DNA of 64,000 nucleotides, taken from the NCBI GenBank assembly GCA_030684935.1, contig JAUXXH010000032.1:18897-82896 (forward strand), read 5' to 3'. Made by a program: the position numbers and the translations under genes. Shown here one piece after another: positions 34,869-46,800 of this stretch (its first letter is position 1; the number at the start of each line of letters is the position of its first letter). Origin of the DNA: Pseudolabrys sp. (GTDB lineage: Bacteria; Pseudomonadota; Alphaproteobacteria; Rhizobiales; Xanthobacteraceae). The notes below the pieces were generated by a model that worked only from the letters and a program-made list of their open reading frames with translations, was not told the origin of the DNA and did no database searches.

Positions 34869-36395
34869 ATGACGGCCGGAACCTCGCAATGCGCTGTGTT
34901 CGATTTTCTTGCCCGCCGCGACACCCATGACGGCGCTGCGGTTGAGCGGATCGACACCCATGCGGCCGCGGTATTCCTGGCCGGCGATCGCGCGCTCAAG
35001 ATCAAGCGCGACGTGCGCTTTCCGTTCCTAGACTATTCGACACTGGCGAAACGAAAGGCGGCCTGCGAGGCGGAAATCGCGGTGAACCGGCTTTATGCCC
35101 CCGCGATCTATCGGGGCGTGGTGGCGATCACGCGCGAGGCCGACGGCAGCCTCGCCATCGGCGGCCAGGGTGAGCCGGTCGAATGGGCGGTCGAGATGGG
35201 CCGCTTCGACGAAACCCAGACACTGGACCATCTGGCGGATGCAGGCAGGATCGACGCCGCGCTGGCCGACGCACTGGCGCGCGCGATCACGCAAGCGCAC
35301 GCAAGCGTGCCCGTGGTGAAGGACCACGGCTTTGCCGATGCGCTGTACGAAATCGCCGCGCAGAACGAGGCCGAGCTGCGGGCGTTTCCTGATCTGTTTT
35401 CAAAGCCTTTGATTGAAGCCCTTGCCGCCGACACGCGGGCGGCGCTGAATGCCGTGCGCCTGCTACTGACCGAACGCGAGAGCGCCGGCCTTGTGCGGCG
35501 CTGCCACGGCGACCTGCACCTCGGCAACATCGTTATGATCGACGGCCAGTCGGTGCTGTTCGACGCCATCGAGTTCGATCCGGCCATCGCTACCGGCGAC
35601 GTGCTGTACGATCTCGCCTTCCTGCTGATGGACTTGATCGAGCGCGGCCTTGGCGCGGCCGCGACCGTGGTGCTCAACCGCTATCTGAACGAGACGCGGC
35701 GCGACGCCGATCTCGACGCGCTGGCGGCGTTGCCGCTGTTGATGTCGGTACGCGCGGCGATCCGCGCCAAGGTCACGGCCGCACGCCTCGCCAACGATGC
35801 GGACAACCCTGAGATTGCGCAGAGCGCGCGCGACTATTTCGCTCTGGCGGGAAAGCTCTTGCACCCTCCAAAGCCAACGCTGGTGGCGGTCGGCGGTCTC
35901 TCGGGCACCGGCAAGTCGCTTCTGGCGCGCGACCTCGCCGCCGAATTGCCGCCGGCGCCGGGCGCGGTCTGGCTGCGCAGTGACGTCGAGCGCAAGGCGC
36001 TGTTCGGCGCCGGCGAAACCGAACGCCTGCCGGAAACGGCCTATACGCGCGAGGCGACGGCACAGGTCTACGACCGGCTTGCCGAAAAAGCGCGCCGGGT
36101 GCTCGACGCCGGTCATTCGGCGATCGTCGACGCCGTGTTCGCCGTGCCGTCCGAACGTGCCGCGATCGCACAAATCGCCGGTGACACGCCGTTCCACGGC
36201 CTGTTTCTGACCGCCGGGCTTGACGTGCGGATTGCCCGCGTGGGCACGCGCAGCGGCGACGCTTCCGATGCCGACGCCGCCGTGGCGCGAACGCAGGAGC
36301 AATATAACCTCGGAACCATGGACTGGCACACCGTCGATGCTTCCGGGACGCCGGCCGACACCCTCGCCCGCGCCAAAGCGGTGCTCGGCCGCTGA
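34869..36395 (+). CDS. Bifunctional APH-like kinase / AAA (P-loop) kinase fusion
   Basis: 508 residues with two domains. The first about 330 resemble aminoglycoside-phosphotransferase/kinase folds, with catalytic loop HGDLHLGN at 213-220 and Mg site FDAIEFDP (231-238). The second begins about residue 336 with Walker A GGLSGTGKS at 342-350, a zeta-toxin or gluconate-kinase-like P-loop with SDVERKALFG downstream. Such fusions are widespread and functionally unassigned. The ATG at 34869 follows AACAGGTAAA. There is no evidence for drug resistance; small-molecule phosphorylation is inferred. Confidence 0.85.
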   Translation: MTAGTSQCAVFDFLARRDTHDGAAVERIDTHAAAVFLAGDRALKIKRDVRFPFLDYSTLAKRKAACEAEIAVNRLYAPAIYRGVVAITREADGSLAIGGQGEPVEWAVEMGRFDETQTLDHLADAGRIDAALADALARAITQAHASVPVVKDHGFADALYEIAAQNEAELRAFPDLFSKPLIEALAADTRAALNAVRLLLTERESAGLVRRCHGDLHLGNIVMIDGQSVLFDAIEFDPAIATGDVLYDLAFLLMDLIERGLGAAATVVLNRYLNETRRDADLDALAALPLLMSVRAAIRAKVTAARLANDADNPEIAQSARDYFALAGKLLHPPKPTLVAVGGLSGTGKSLLARDLAAELPPAPGAVWLRSDVERKALFGAGETERLPETAYTREATAQVYDRLAEKARRVLDAGHSAIVDAVFAVPSERAAIAQIAGDTPFHGLFLTAGLDVRIARVGTRSGDASDADAAVARTQEQYNLGTMDWHTVDASGTPADTLARAKAVLGR

Positions 36396-36515
36396 CGGCG
36401 CCGGCAGCCATGCGTGGCACGCCCCGCTGCTCCGCCTACGTTTTCCTTGGCGGCGGACGTACAATCAAGGCATAGCTGGCGCTGCCTCAGCCTCTGCCCG
36501 GGTTCAACGCGACTC

Positions 36516-37724
36516 ATGACACCGATCGTCCCAGGCCGACATCTTTCCGCGCGCTACCTTGCGATCGGCTTCGCCGGCTTTTTCACCTTCATTAATATGT
36601 ATTCGCCGCAGGCGATTCTGCCGCTGCTGGCGCAGGAGTTCGGTGCCGGCGCCGCCGAAATCGCCACCATCATGACCGCCGGAACGCTGGCGGTAGCGCT
36701 GATCGCGCCATTCGCCGGCACCGTCTCCGACGTGCTCGGACGCAAGCGCGTTATCATCTGCGCCATGTTCGCCCTCGCCATCCCGACCATCATGCTGGCG
36801 ATGGCGGCAACCCTGTCGGAGATGGTGTTGTGGCGCTTCATTCAGGGCCTGGCGATGCCGCCGGTGTTAGCCGTCACCATCGCCTATATCGGCGAAGAAC
36901 TGCCGCCGCATGAGGCCACCGTCGCCGCCGGCGTCTACACCTCCGGTGCCAGCATTGGCGGTTTCAGCGGCCGGTTCGTCGCCGGCGTGCTGTCCGACCT
37001 GTTCGGCTGGCGTTATGCCTTCCTCACCATCGCGGCCATGACCGTGGCCGGCGCCGTGGCGGTCTGGGCGCTGCTGCCACGCGAACGAAACTTCGTCCGT
37101 TCGAGCGGACTGGGCGCGTCGGCGCGGCAAATGCTGCAGCATTTCCGCAACCGTCAGCTTCTCGCCACCTATGCGGTCGGCTTCGGCGTGCTGTTCAATT
37201 TCATCTGCACGTTCACCTTCATCACGTTCCGCCTCGCCGCCCCGCCCTACAATCTGTCGGCTGCGATGCTCGGAGCTATCTTCGTCGTCTACCTCGCCGG
37301 TTCGACGCTGGCGCCGCTGACCGGCTGGGCGGTCGGCCGCTTCGGCCGACGGCAATTCATGGTCGGCATGATCCTGCTTTGGATCGTCGGCGTGCTGCTG
37401 ACGCTGGCCGATCCGCTGTGGCTCATCCTGCTCGGGCTGACGCTGTCGGCCGCCTGCGGATTGCTCTGTCAGGCGGTGTCGACCGGCTATGTCACCATCA
37501 CCGCGCAGGCGGGACGTTCGTCGGCGGTGGGGCTCTATGTCACCAGCTTCTATCTCGGCGGCAGCGTCGGCGCCGCGACCGGCGGCGTGGCCTGGATCCT
37601 CGGTGGCTGGCCGGCCTGCGTGGCCTTGGTATCGGGCATGCTGCTCATCATGGCCGCCGTCGTTGCCATCGCCTGGACGCGCACAGCCCCGCCCGCGCCG
37701 CCGATCCCGATTGCGGCGGCGTAG
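36516..37724 (+). CDS. MFS transporter (YnfM-like)
   Basis: 402 residues with 12 hydrophobic segments. The loop 2-3 MFS motif is GTVSDVLGRKRVI, and TM4-TM5 text VLAVTIAYIGEEL...AAGVYTSGASIGGFSGR is typical of the YnfM/arabinose-efflux-like group. It is an inner-membrane secondary transporter; the substrate is unknown. The ATG at 36516 is preferred; the open frame upstream to 36414 would add a non-membrane Arg/Ser-rich stretch. It ends 4 bases before the convergent gene at 37729. Confidence 0.9.
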   Translation: MTPIVPGRHLSARYLAIGFAGFFTFINMYSPQAILPLLAQEFGAGAAEIATIMTAGTLAVALIAPFAGTVSDVLGRKRVIICAMFALAIPTIMLAMAATLSEMVLWRFIQGLAMPPVLAVTIAYIGEELPPHEATVAAGVYTSGASIGGFSGRFVAGVLSDLFGWRYAFLTIAAMTVAGAVAVWALLPRERNFVRSSGLGASARQMLQHFRNRQLLATYAVGFGVLFNFICTFTFITFRLAAPPYNLSAAMLGAIFVVYLAGSTLAPLTGWAVGRFGRRQFMVGMILLWIVGVLLTLADPLWLILLGLTLSAACGLLCQAVSTGYVTITAQAGRSSAVGLYVTSFYLGGSVGAATGGVAWILGGWPACVALVSGMLLIMAAVVAIAWTRTAPPAPPIPIAAA

Positions 37725-37728
37725 TCCG

Positions 37729-38325
37729 TCATCCGGCGCTCGGATGCCACAGCGGCGCGTAGCCCCTGGACAGCACGGCCAGCATTGACGGCGGCGTCAG
37801 CACCTCGATGTCGAAGCCGCGAAGGCGCGGCTGCGGTGCCGCGTAGCCCGATGGTGTCCATGGCAGCAGATGCGCGCCGCGCACCGCGTAAGCATCTCCA
37901 TTGAGGGCGATCATGGCGCCGTCCGGCAGTTCGTCGAGGCGATGGCGGTGCGTGCGCTTGGCCTTGCCGTCGAGCCGCTCGGCGTGCAGCACCGCATCCA
38001 TCGCGTTCGCGCGACCCGAATCGGCAAACAGTGCGGCGAAGGCTTGCGCCGCCGTCCCCCGGCACTCGAAGCAGGGCCTGTGGCCGGCAGCGAAGGCGGT
38101 GACCTCGTCGAGGAAGAACAATTCCGTATAGCTCGCGCCCCAGACGGCGCGCTGGCGGCCATTGAACGCCAGCTTGCAGCAGATCCACTGCTTCGACGCC
38201 CAGCGCCGCGCGCCAAGCGTCCGGTCGGCGCCATGCAGCCGTCCGCCGCGGTTGCCCATCAGCGTCCCGCGCGCCGGGACCGCCAACAATTCGCCAAAGG
38301 GTGAGACACGGTTTTGCAGCGGCAT
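37729..38325 (-). CDS. Conserved uncharacterised protein with CxxC motif (Ada-metal-binding-like segment)
   Basis: 198 residues. Conserved-looking blocks are MPLQNRVSPFGELLA, RGTLMGNRGGRLH, and YTELFFLDEVTAFAAGHRPCFECRG (about 66-89). The last block resembles the C-terminal half of the Ada zinc-binding motif (AlaaGxRPCxxC), and an upstream CC pair (WICCK) could supply two more ligands. The second half, DELPDGAMIALNGDAYAV and LTPPSMLAVLSRGY, is not familiar. It may bind zinc. It lies downstream of azlCD on the same strand with a 26-base gap. Function unknown. Confidence 0.7.
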   Translation of the reverse strand: MPLQNRVSPFGELLAVPARGTLMGNRGGRLHGADRTLGARRWASKQWICCKLAFNGRQRAVWGASYTELFFLDEVTAFAAGHRPCFECRGTAAQAFAALFADSGRANAMDAVLHAERLDGKAKRTHRHRLDELPDGAMIALNGDAYAVRGAHLLPWTPSGYAAPQPRLRGFDIEVLTPPSMLAVLSRGYAPLWHPSAG

Positions 38326-38351
38326 TGCCGCATTCTCGCATAAACCGGCGG

Positions 38352-38663
38352 CTACAGCCCAGCCGCCCGCGCCAGCGCCGCGGCGGCAACACCGGCCAGT
38401 ACGGCCGCGAAATCATTGCGCGTCGCAATCATGGCACCGGTGGCGGCGCCGACCGCAAGCCAAGCGCTGAGCCCGCCCGTGATCAGGATAGGCGCGACCG
38501 TCGCGGCAATCACCGCACCGGGCAGCGCGTCGAGCATGCGGTGCACGCGCGGACCCAGGGTGAAATGGCCGATCAGCCAGAAGCCGCCGGCGCGCATGAC
38601 AAAGACGGACAACGTCATCGCCGCCAGAATGGCGATGAAACCGAGCGGGTCATTTTCGATCAT
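38352..38663 (-). CDS. azlD: AzlD family branched-chain amino acid exporter small subunit
   Basis: 103 residues with three hydrophobic helices, including FIAILAAMTLSVFVMRAGGFWLIG and VHRMLDALPGAVIAATVAPILI, matching the AzlD pattern. It pairs with AzlC to export branched-chain or related amino acids across the inner membrane. It overlaps azlC by 14 bases, a translationally coupled arrangement. Confidence 0.9.
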   Translation of the reverse strand: MIENDPLGFIAILAAMTLSVFVMRAGGFWLIGHFTLGPRVHRMLDALPGAVIAATVAPILITGGLSAWLAVGAATGAMIATRNDFAAVLAGVAAAALARAAGL

Positions 38664-39372
38664 CGACCAGCCCCCCGGCGATGCTGCCGGCCAGCGCCCC
38701 GACCAGCACGTACCACCAGCCGCCGAATAGGTAATAGGCGACGACCGCGGCGGCGCCGCCGACCAGCCAGCCGAGCGCGCGGCGGTAGCCGCGCCATAAC
38801 GACACCAGCATGGCGGTGAAGAACACCGGCATCACCAGATCGAGAGCAAACCGGCTCGGATCGCCGATCGAGGCCCCTAGCCAGTAACCGGGCACCGCCG
38901 CCGCCACCCAGCCGATCCAGACCATGACGCCGCTGCCGAGCAGAAACGCCGGATCGCTGCCGCCATCGGCGCGGTAGCGCATCGACAAGAGCCAGTTGGT
39001 CTCGGTGAGCAGATAGAGCATCGGATAGACCCTGGCCGGCGACTCGTGCCCGAGCCACGGCCGCAGGCTGGCGCCGATCAGCAGAAACCGCATGCACACC
39101 ATCCCGGTCACCAGCGCCGCGCCGACGATGGCCGCCGTTGTCAGGCGCTCCGGCCAGGCTTCCAGCACGATGATCTGGGCCATGCCGGCATACACAGTGC
39201 CGCTCATCGCCATCGTTTCGAACAGCGTGAAGCCCTTGCGGGCCGCTACGGTGCCGACGGCAATGCCGAAGGCAAACAGCCCCGGCATCATCGGCAGCGT
39301 CGCCAGCGCGCCGAGCCGGAAGGCGTCAAATGTCCAGCGGGGGGCCGGATTGCTCGGGCTATTTGCGGTCAT
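38650..39372 (-). CDS. azlC: AzlC family amino acid exporter large subunit
   Basis: 240 residues with about seven hydrophobic segments. GLFAFGIAVGTVAARKGF and MSGTVYAGMAQIIVLEAW are the AzlC signature; AWPERLTTAAIVGAALVTGMVCMRFLLIGASLRP follows as a long helix-loop. It forms the exporter with AzlD. The ATG at 39372 begins MTANSPSN; ftsH lies upstream on the same strand, beyond the terminator at 39431-39461. Confidence 0.92.
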   Translation of the reverse strand: MTANSPSNPAPRWTFDAFRLGALATLPMMPGLFAFGIAVGTVAARKGFTLFETMAMSGTVYAGMAQIIVLEAWPERLTTAAIVGAALVTGMVCMRFLLIGASLRPWLGHESPARVYPMLYLLTETNWLLSMRYRADGGSDPAFLLGSGVMVWIGWVAAAVPGYWLGASIGDPSRFALDLVMPVFFTAMLVSLWRGYRRALGWLVGGAAAVVAYYLFGGWWYVLVGALAGSIAGGLVDDRK

Positions 39373-39430
39373 GCCGTTTCATCGCAGGTTGAACGCGCAT
39401 ACCGCAGCCCGTTGAGAGGGGGAAGCCGCA

Positions 39431-39461
39431 AAAAAACGCCCGCCATGCGGCGGGCGTTTTT
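39431..39461. terminator. Rho-independent terminator after ftsH (bidirectional form)
   Basis: ACGCCCGCC (39436-39444) pairs with GGCGGGCGT (39449-39457), ATGC loop, flanked by AAAAAA on the left and TTTTT on the right. On the minus strand a T-run follows the stem 20 bases after the ftsH stop; the plus strand also has a T-run. Confidence 0.9.
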
Positions 39462-39481
39462 GTCCTCGTTTGCGTGAAGCC

Positions 39482-41407
<1,926 letters not shown>

Positions 41408-41548
41408 CAGGCGTCCTTACCCGCCGCGCTCAGGTCGCGGCCCTGTGGAATGCTTAATTTGCCCAGAAAGTTTGGCGGCTTCGCGTCGTTTATGAGAACA
41501 ATGTAGGGACGGCAAGCCGTCATGGAAAGCCCTCGAATCCCACATATT

Positions 41549-42631
41549 CTAGCGCGTTCGAGGCGGCCGGGCGGGGCCGGTTCGACGCGTGGTTAAGGCA
41601 TTGCCGCGCCGCGGCGGGGCCCGCTCCACGGTGATCCGATCCTGCGTCAGCGTCACAATCGCGCCGGCCAGGCTTCGCCGGAACCGTTGTTTGCCGCTCA
41701 GGGCGGCATCGAGGCCCTCTTTCAACGCTTCCAGCTTGGCCAGTTCGACCGGGCCTTCGTCGCCGGCCGTGGTCACGGCCCGGCCGAGCAGGCGCAACGC
41801 AATTTCCGCAGGCAACCGGCAATACCCCTGCAAATCGAACGCGATAAGACCCGTTTTCGATGAATCCAGCCGCAATTCTGCAAGAGCTTTCGCAACGGCG
41901 GCCTCGATCGCCTGATCGGCCCGGCCCAGCCGCCGCGCCAGCAGCGACAGCCGCGCCGCATCGAGCCCCTCCCCGGCCAGTTCCCCCATCAGCTTGCGCA
42001 GCCGCGCCCGGGTAAAGCGCGGATCGCGGTTGGACGGGTCATCGGCGTAGGGGGTGCCGGCGGCTGTCAGGGTCGCGATCAGCCGGGATTTCGGCAGTTC
42101 GAGCAGCGGGCGGATTAGCAAAAGCCCTTCGGCTTTATCGCCCGGCAGGGCGGTCCCCCGCTGCATCGCCGCCAGGCCGGTGAGGCCGCTGCCGCGCGCC
42201 ATGCGGATCAGCACCGTCTCGGCCTGGTCGTTGAGCGTGTGCGCGGTGAGGACGTGGGAGGCGCCGGCCTGGCGCGCCGCCGCCGCCAGCAGACGATAGC
42301 GTGCCGCGCGCGCGGCCTGCTGCAATCCGGTCTTCGGCTTGACGCCGGTCCAGCGCACGATGCGATGCGCGATCTTCAACCGCCGCGCCAGCCGCGCGAC
42401 CGCCGCGGCTTCCGCCTTCGATTCCTCGCGCAGCCCATGATCGACGGTGACCGCAATCAGCTTTGGCGCCGCCTCGCGCTGATCGCGCCAGCGCACCGCC
42501 AGCAGCATCAGCGCCACCGAATCCGGCCCGCCGGAGACGGCGAGGATCAATGCCGGCACGGACGCCAGGTCGGCGAACATCGCCCTCGCTTCCGCGGCAG
42601 AGACAGGTCTGGAATCGTGTGAGGGCATCAT
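41549..42631 (-). CDS. tilS: tRNA(Ile)-lysidine synthase TilS
   Basis: 360 residues. The PP-loop ATP-binding motif SGGPDS occurs near residue 34, followed by AVTVDHGLREESKAEA and the ARAARYRLL segment typical of TilS. It modifies the wobble cytidine of the CAU anticodon tRNA to lysidine, allowing AUA reading; the enzyme is essential in bacteria. Three starts are close together (TTG 42640, ATG 42631, ATG 42628); 42631 is a compromise. It lies between cpoB and ftsH as in related genomes. Confidence 0.94.
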   Translation of the reverse strand: MMPSHDSRPVSAAEARAMFADLASVPALILAVSGGPDSVALMLLAVRWRDQREAAPKLIAVTVDHGLREESKAEAAAVARLARRLKIAHRIVRWTGVKPKTGLQQAARAARYRLLAAAARQAGASHVLTAHTLNDQAETVLIRMARGSGLTGLAAMQRGTALPGDKAEGLLLIRPLLELPKSRLIATLTAAGTPYADDPSNRDPRFTRARLRKLMGELAGEGLDAARLSLLARRLGRADQAIEAAVAKALAELRLDSSKTGLIAFDLQGYCRLPAEIALRLLGRAVTTAGDEGPVELAKLEALKEGLDAALSGKQRFRRSLAGAIVTLTQDRITVERAPPRRGNALTTRRTGPARPPRTR

Positions 42632-42690
42632 CGAACCCAAGAACCGGCGCCGTCCCCGACCAGGGTGGACGCGCCGTCCGGGATCATACG

Positions 42691-43782
42691 CTAGCAGCCC
42701 GCGCGTTTCAGTTCCTGCGTCACGCCGCGCTTCACGCTGGCTGACGCCTTCGGATACTTTCGCCCGACTTCCGTCAGCGTGGCGCAGGCGGCTTCCTTCT
42801 GCTTCAGCGCCGCCAGCGACTGACCGAGGCGCAGCAGCGAGTCCGGCGCCTTGCCGGCGTTTTCATATTTGGTCGACACCGCCAGAAAGGCTTCCGCCGC
42901 GTCGCGGTAGCGCTGCCGCTGGAACAGGCTTTCGCCTAGCCAGTACTGCGCGTCAGGCACCAGTCGCTCGTTCGGATACTTGCGCACGAAGTCGCGGAAG
43001 CCCTGCTCGGCCTGGGCATAGTCCTTGTGCAGGACGTAGCCGTAGGCCAGGTCGTATTCGTCCTGGGGCGTGGCGGTCGGTGGCAAAGTCGCCATCTGCG
43101 TGCCGGAGGTGGAGATATTGCGCGGCGGCGCTTGTGGCGCGGCCGGCATCGGCGTTGCCGCCGCATTGGCCGCCAGCGTCGACAGGTCGAGTGGCGCGCC
43201 GGCGTCGCGTCCGCCCGGAGCGCCGACCGGCGCTTCGTTGGAACCCGGCTCCGGCGCAGCGATGGTCGTCGTGCTGCCAAGCGTGCGCGGCACGCCGGGC
43301 GCATCGGGGTTCTGCGACGGATCGAACAGATCGCCGCGGCGGCCAGAAGCAGCCGGCGTCTGGGCCGGCGCTGTGGACGGCGCAGCCGGCTGGGTGGCCC
43401 GCGCCGGCGGCGTCGCGGCGCCACCGCGAGACCCCAGTTGCTGAAAGCGATACTCGTTGTCGTCCTGCATACGCTTGAGCTGCGTTTCAAGCTGCTGATT
43501 GCGGAACTGCAATTGCTCGATGGTGCCGGTGAGCTGCCGCAACGCGTTCTCCAGCCGGTCGAGGCGCACCGTCATTGCGCCGGGATCGGCATAGTCGGCC
43601 TGCGCCTGCTGACCGCGCGGCGCGCCCTGCTGCTGGCCCCCGCGCGGCTCGCCGCGGCTGAACAGGTCGTCGAGGAAATTGCCCTGCTGCTGCGCCTGCG
43701 CGGGCGCTCCGAGCAAAGCCGTCGCGATCAGCGCGGCGGCCAACGTCAACACAGGGACTTTGAGGGATTTTTTTTCTGTCAT
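42691..43782 (-). CDS. cpoB: Tol-Pal system protein CpoB/YbgF
   Basis: 363 residues. Signal peptide MTEKKSLKVPVLTLAAALIA ending near APAQAQ. A coiled-coil segment with heptad-like LRQLTGTIEQLQFRNQQLETQ (about 74-95) is followed by a Pro/Ala-rich linker and a C-terminal TPR domain beginning DEYDLAYGYVLHKDYAQAE. CpoB coordinates the Tol-Pal machine and peptidoglycan synthesis during division. The ATG at 43782 gives a proper signal peptide, whereas 43851 does not. It normally follows pal directly; here the RND pump genes lie between. Confidence 0.92.
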   Translation of the reverse strand: MTEKKSLKVPVLTLAAALIATALLGAPAQAQQQGNFLDDLFSRGEPRGGQQQGAPRGQQAQADYADPGAMTVRLDRLENALRQLTGTIEQLQFRNQQLETQLKRMQDDNEYRFQQLGSRGGAATPPARATQPAAPSTAPAQTPAASGRRGDLFDPSQNPDAPGVPRTLGSTTTIAAPEPGSNEAPVGAPGGRDAGAPLDLSTLAANAAATPMPAAPQAPPRNISTSGTQMATLPPTATPQDEYDLAYGYVLHKDYAQAEQGFRDFVRKYPNERLVPDAQYWLGESLFQRQRYRDAAEAFLAVSTKYENAGKAPDSLLRLGQSLAALKQKEAACATLTEVGRKYPKASASVKRGVTQELKRAGC

Positions 43783-43863
43783 CGGCTCATTCGTCGGCCA
43801 ATCGGCCGTGATCGGGCCAGTCCTGTACCATAGACCGTCGAGTGCGACCATAATGTGGCGTGC

Positions 43864-46800
43864 CTAGCGTGCTCTTGCCGCGGCGCGCCGCTTGCCGCGC
43901 CCCGCCAGCCATTCCTCGAACTGCTGCACCAGGACAAAGAACGACGGTACGAACAGCACCGCCAGACAGGTCGAGGCGATCATGCCGGTGAACACGGTGA
44001 TGCCGATCGAGGCGCGCGCATTGGCGCCGGCGCCGGTCGCCAGCACCAGCGGCAGCACGCCGAGGATGAAGGCGAACGAGGTCATCAGGATCGGCCGGAA
44101 GCGGGCGCGCGCCGCCTCGACCGCGGCTTCGGCAATAGTCCGGCCCTCGTCGCGCAGTTCGCGGGCGAACTCGACGACCAGAATCGCGTTCTTCGCCGAC
44201 AGCGCGATCAGCAGCACGATGCCAATCTGGGTGTAGAGATTGTTGTCGATGCCAAGCACGCTCAGCGTGACGACCGGACCGACCAGCGAAATAGGCACCG
44301 CCAGAATCACCGACAGCGGCCGGTACCAGCTCTCGTACTGGCCGGCGAGCACCAGATAGACCAGCAGCAGCGCCATGCCGAACACGACGAACATCTGCCC
44401 GCCGACCAGCTTCTCCTGATACGACATACCGGTCCATGCGAGGTTCACCTGCGGCGGGAAGGTGCGCTGGGCCGCCGCCTCCATCAGCGCCATGGTCTGC
44501 CCCGTCGAATAGCCGCGCGCCGGCATCGCAATCACCGTGGCCGACGGATACAGATTGTAGAGACTAATCAGCGCCGGTCCGGTCACCGGCGTGATCGTGA
44601 CCAGGGTGCCCAGCGGAACCATCTGGCCTGTAGCATTGCGCACCGACAGGTTCGACACGTCCTCGGTGCGCAGGCGGAATTGCGAATCGGCCTGCACGAA
44701 GACCTGGAAGGTGCGGCCGAACTTGCTGAACTGGTTGACATAGGCCGAACCGAGATAGCCACCGAGCGCGTTGAACACCTGATCGATGCTGACCTGCAGC
44801 GATTGCGCCTTCACCCGGTCGACGTCGATGGTGTATTGCGGCACGTCGGCGCGGAAGGACGACAGCACGATCTGGATGCTGGACTGCGCGCCCGCATTGG
44901 CGACCACGCTGTCGACCACGCTCTGCAGCTTCGGGAAATCGAAGCTGCCGTCGCGAATCTCGATCTGCATGGTGACGCCGGCGACATTGCCGATGCCCTG
45001 GATCGGCGGCGGCGGCAGCACGCGCACGATCCCCTCCTCGATCCCGCTCATGGCGCGGTTCAGCGCCGAGAAGGTCGGCAGCAGGCCCTGCGCCTTGCCG
45101 CGCACGCTCCAGTCCTTGAGGATGATGTAGGCGACGCCGCCGGAGGCGAGCGTCGAGTTATTGTCGAGCGCCGACACGCCGGCGATGGTGATGACCTTGT
45201 CGACGCCGGGCGTCTTGTGCGCCAGTTCGCTGACCCGGTTGAGCACTTCCTGCGTGCGCGGCAACGAGGCGCCATCCGGCAACTGCACCGTCGCCAGCAT
45301 GTAGCCTTGGTCCTCGATCGGGATGAAACCGGTCGGGATGCGCGAGAACGCGAACAGCGTGACGGCAATGATCGCCAGCGCGGCGATGGTCATCATCGCG
45401 GCGTGGCGGACCGTACGCCCCATCAGCCCCGCATAGCCGTGCTCGATCTTGGCATAGACCCGGTTGAAGCCGCGGTAGAAGAAGTTGCGCTTTTCCGGCG
45501 GCACCGACGGCCGCAGCCACAGCGCGCACTGCGCCGGCTTCAGCGTCACGGCGTTGACGGCGCTGATCAGCGCGGTCGCCGCAATCACCAGCGCGAATTG
45601 CGCGTACATCTGCCCGGTCAGGCCGGGCAGGAACGCCGCCGGGAGGAATACCGACAGCAGCACCAAGGTGATGCCGATGATCGGTCCGAGCAGCACGCGC
45701 ATCGCCTCGATCGCCGCCTGCGGACCGGTCATGCCCTTGTCGATGTTGTGGGCGGCGCCTTCGACGACAATGATGGCGTCGTCGACGACAATGCCGATCG
45801 CCAGCACGATGGCGAACAGCGTGGCGAAGTTGACGGTGAAGCCGAGCGCCGCCATGGCGGCGAAGGCGCCGATGATGGTCACCGGCACCGTCGTCGCCGG
45901 CACCAGCATGGCGCGCCAGTCCTGCAGGAACACCAGGATGACGATCAGCACCAGCACCCCCGCTTCGATCAGCGTCTTGTAGACCTCGTCGATCGAGGCC
46001 TTGACGAAGATCGTGGTGTCGAACGGGATGTCGTAGTGCAGCCCCGGCGGGAAGGCCGCCGACAGCTCGGCCATGCGCTTCTTGACCGCGGTGGCGACAT
46101 TGAGCGCGTTGGCGCCGGGCGCCAGAAACACCGCCACGCCGGCGGATGGCTTGCCGTCGAGAGTGAATATCTGCCCGTAGGTCTGGCCGCCGAGTTCGAC
46201 GGTGCCGATGTCGCGGACGCGGGTGATCTCGCCGGTGGCGCCGGTTTTGACGATGACATTGGCGAATTCGACCGGGTCGTCGAGCCGGCCGGCGACGTTG
46301 AGCGTGTACTGGAACGGCACCGTGTTGGGCGCCGGCGGGGCGCCGATCTGGCCGGCGGTGACCTGGCTGTTCTGCTGCTGCAGCGCGCCGATCACGTCCT
46401 GCACGTTCAGGCCGCGCGCCTTCATCTTCTCCGGATCGAGCCAGACCCGCATCGCATACTGGCCGGCGCCGAACACCGCGACGTTGCCGACCCCCGGCAC
46501 GCGCGACAGTTCATCCTTGAGGGTGATGGTGGCGAAGTTCGACAGATAGAGGCTGTCGAAGCGCGGATCGGAGGCGGTCAGCGTCGCGATCTGCAGGATC
46601 GAGGTCGATTTCTTCTGCACCACCACGCCCTGCGCCTGTACCGACTGCGGCAACGACGACAGCACCGTCGAGACGCGGTTCTGTACCAGCACCTGCGCGA
46701 AGTTCAGGTCCGTCCCGATCTCGAAAGTGACGGTCAGGTTGTAGGAGCCGTCCGCGGCGGCGTAGGACTGCATGTAGATCATGCCTTCGACGCCGTTGAC

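Noticed and set aside
34869..36395. Aminoglycoside resistance gene
   Set aside because: The APH-like domain is fused to a P-loop kinase, a widespread family with no known resistance role, and no mobile context surrounds it.
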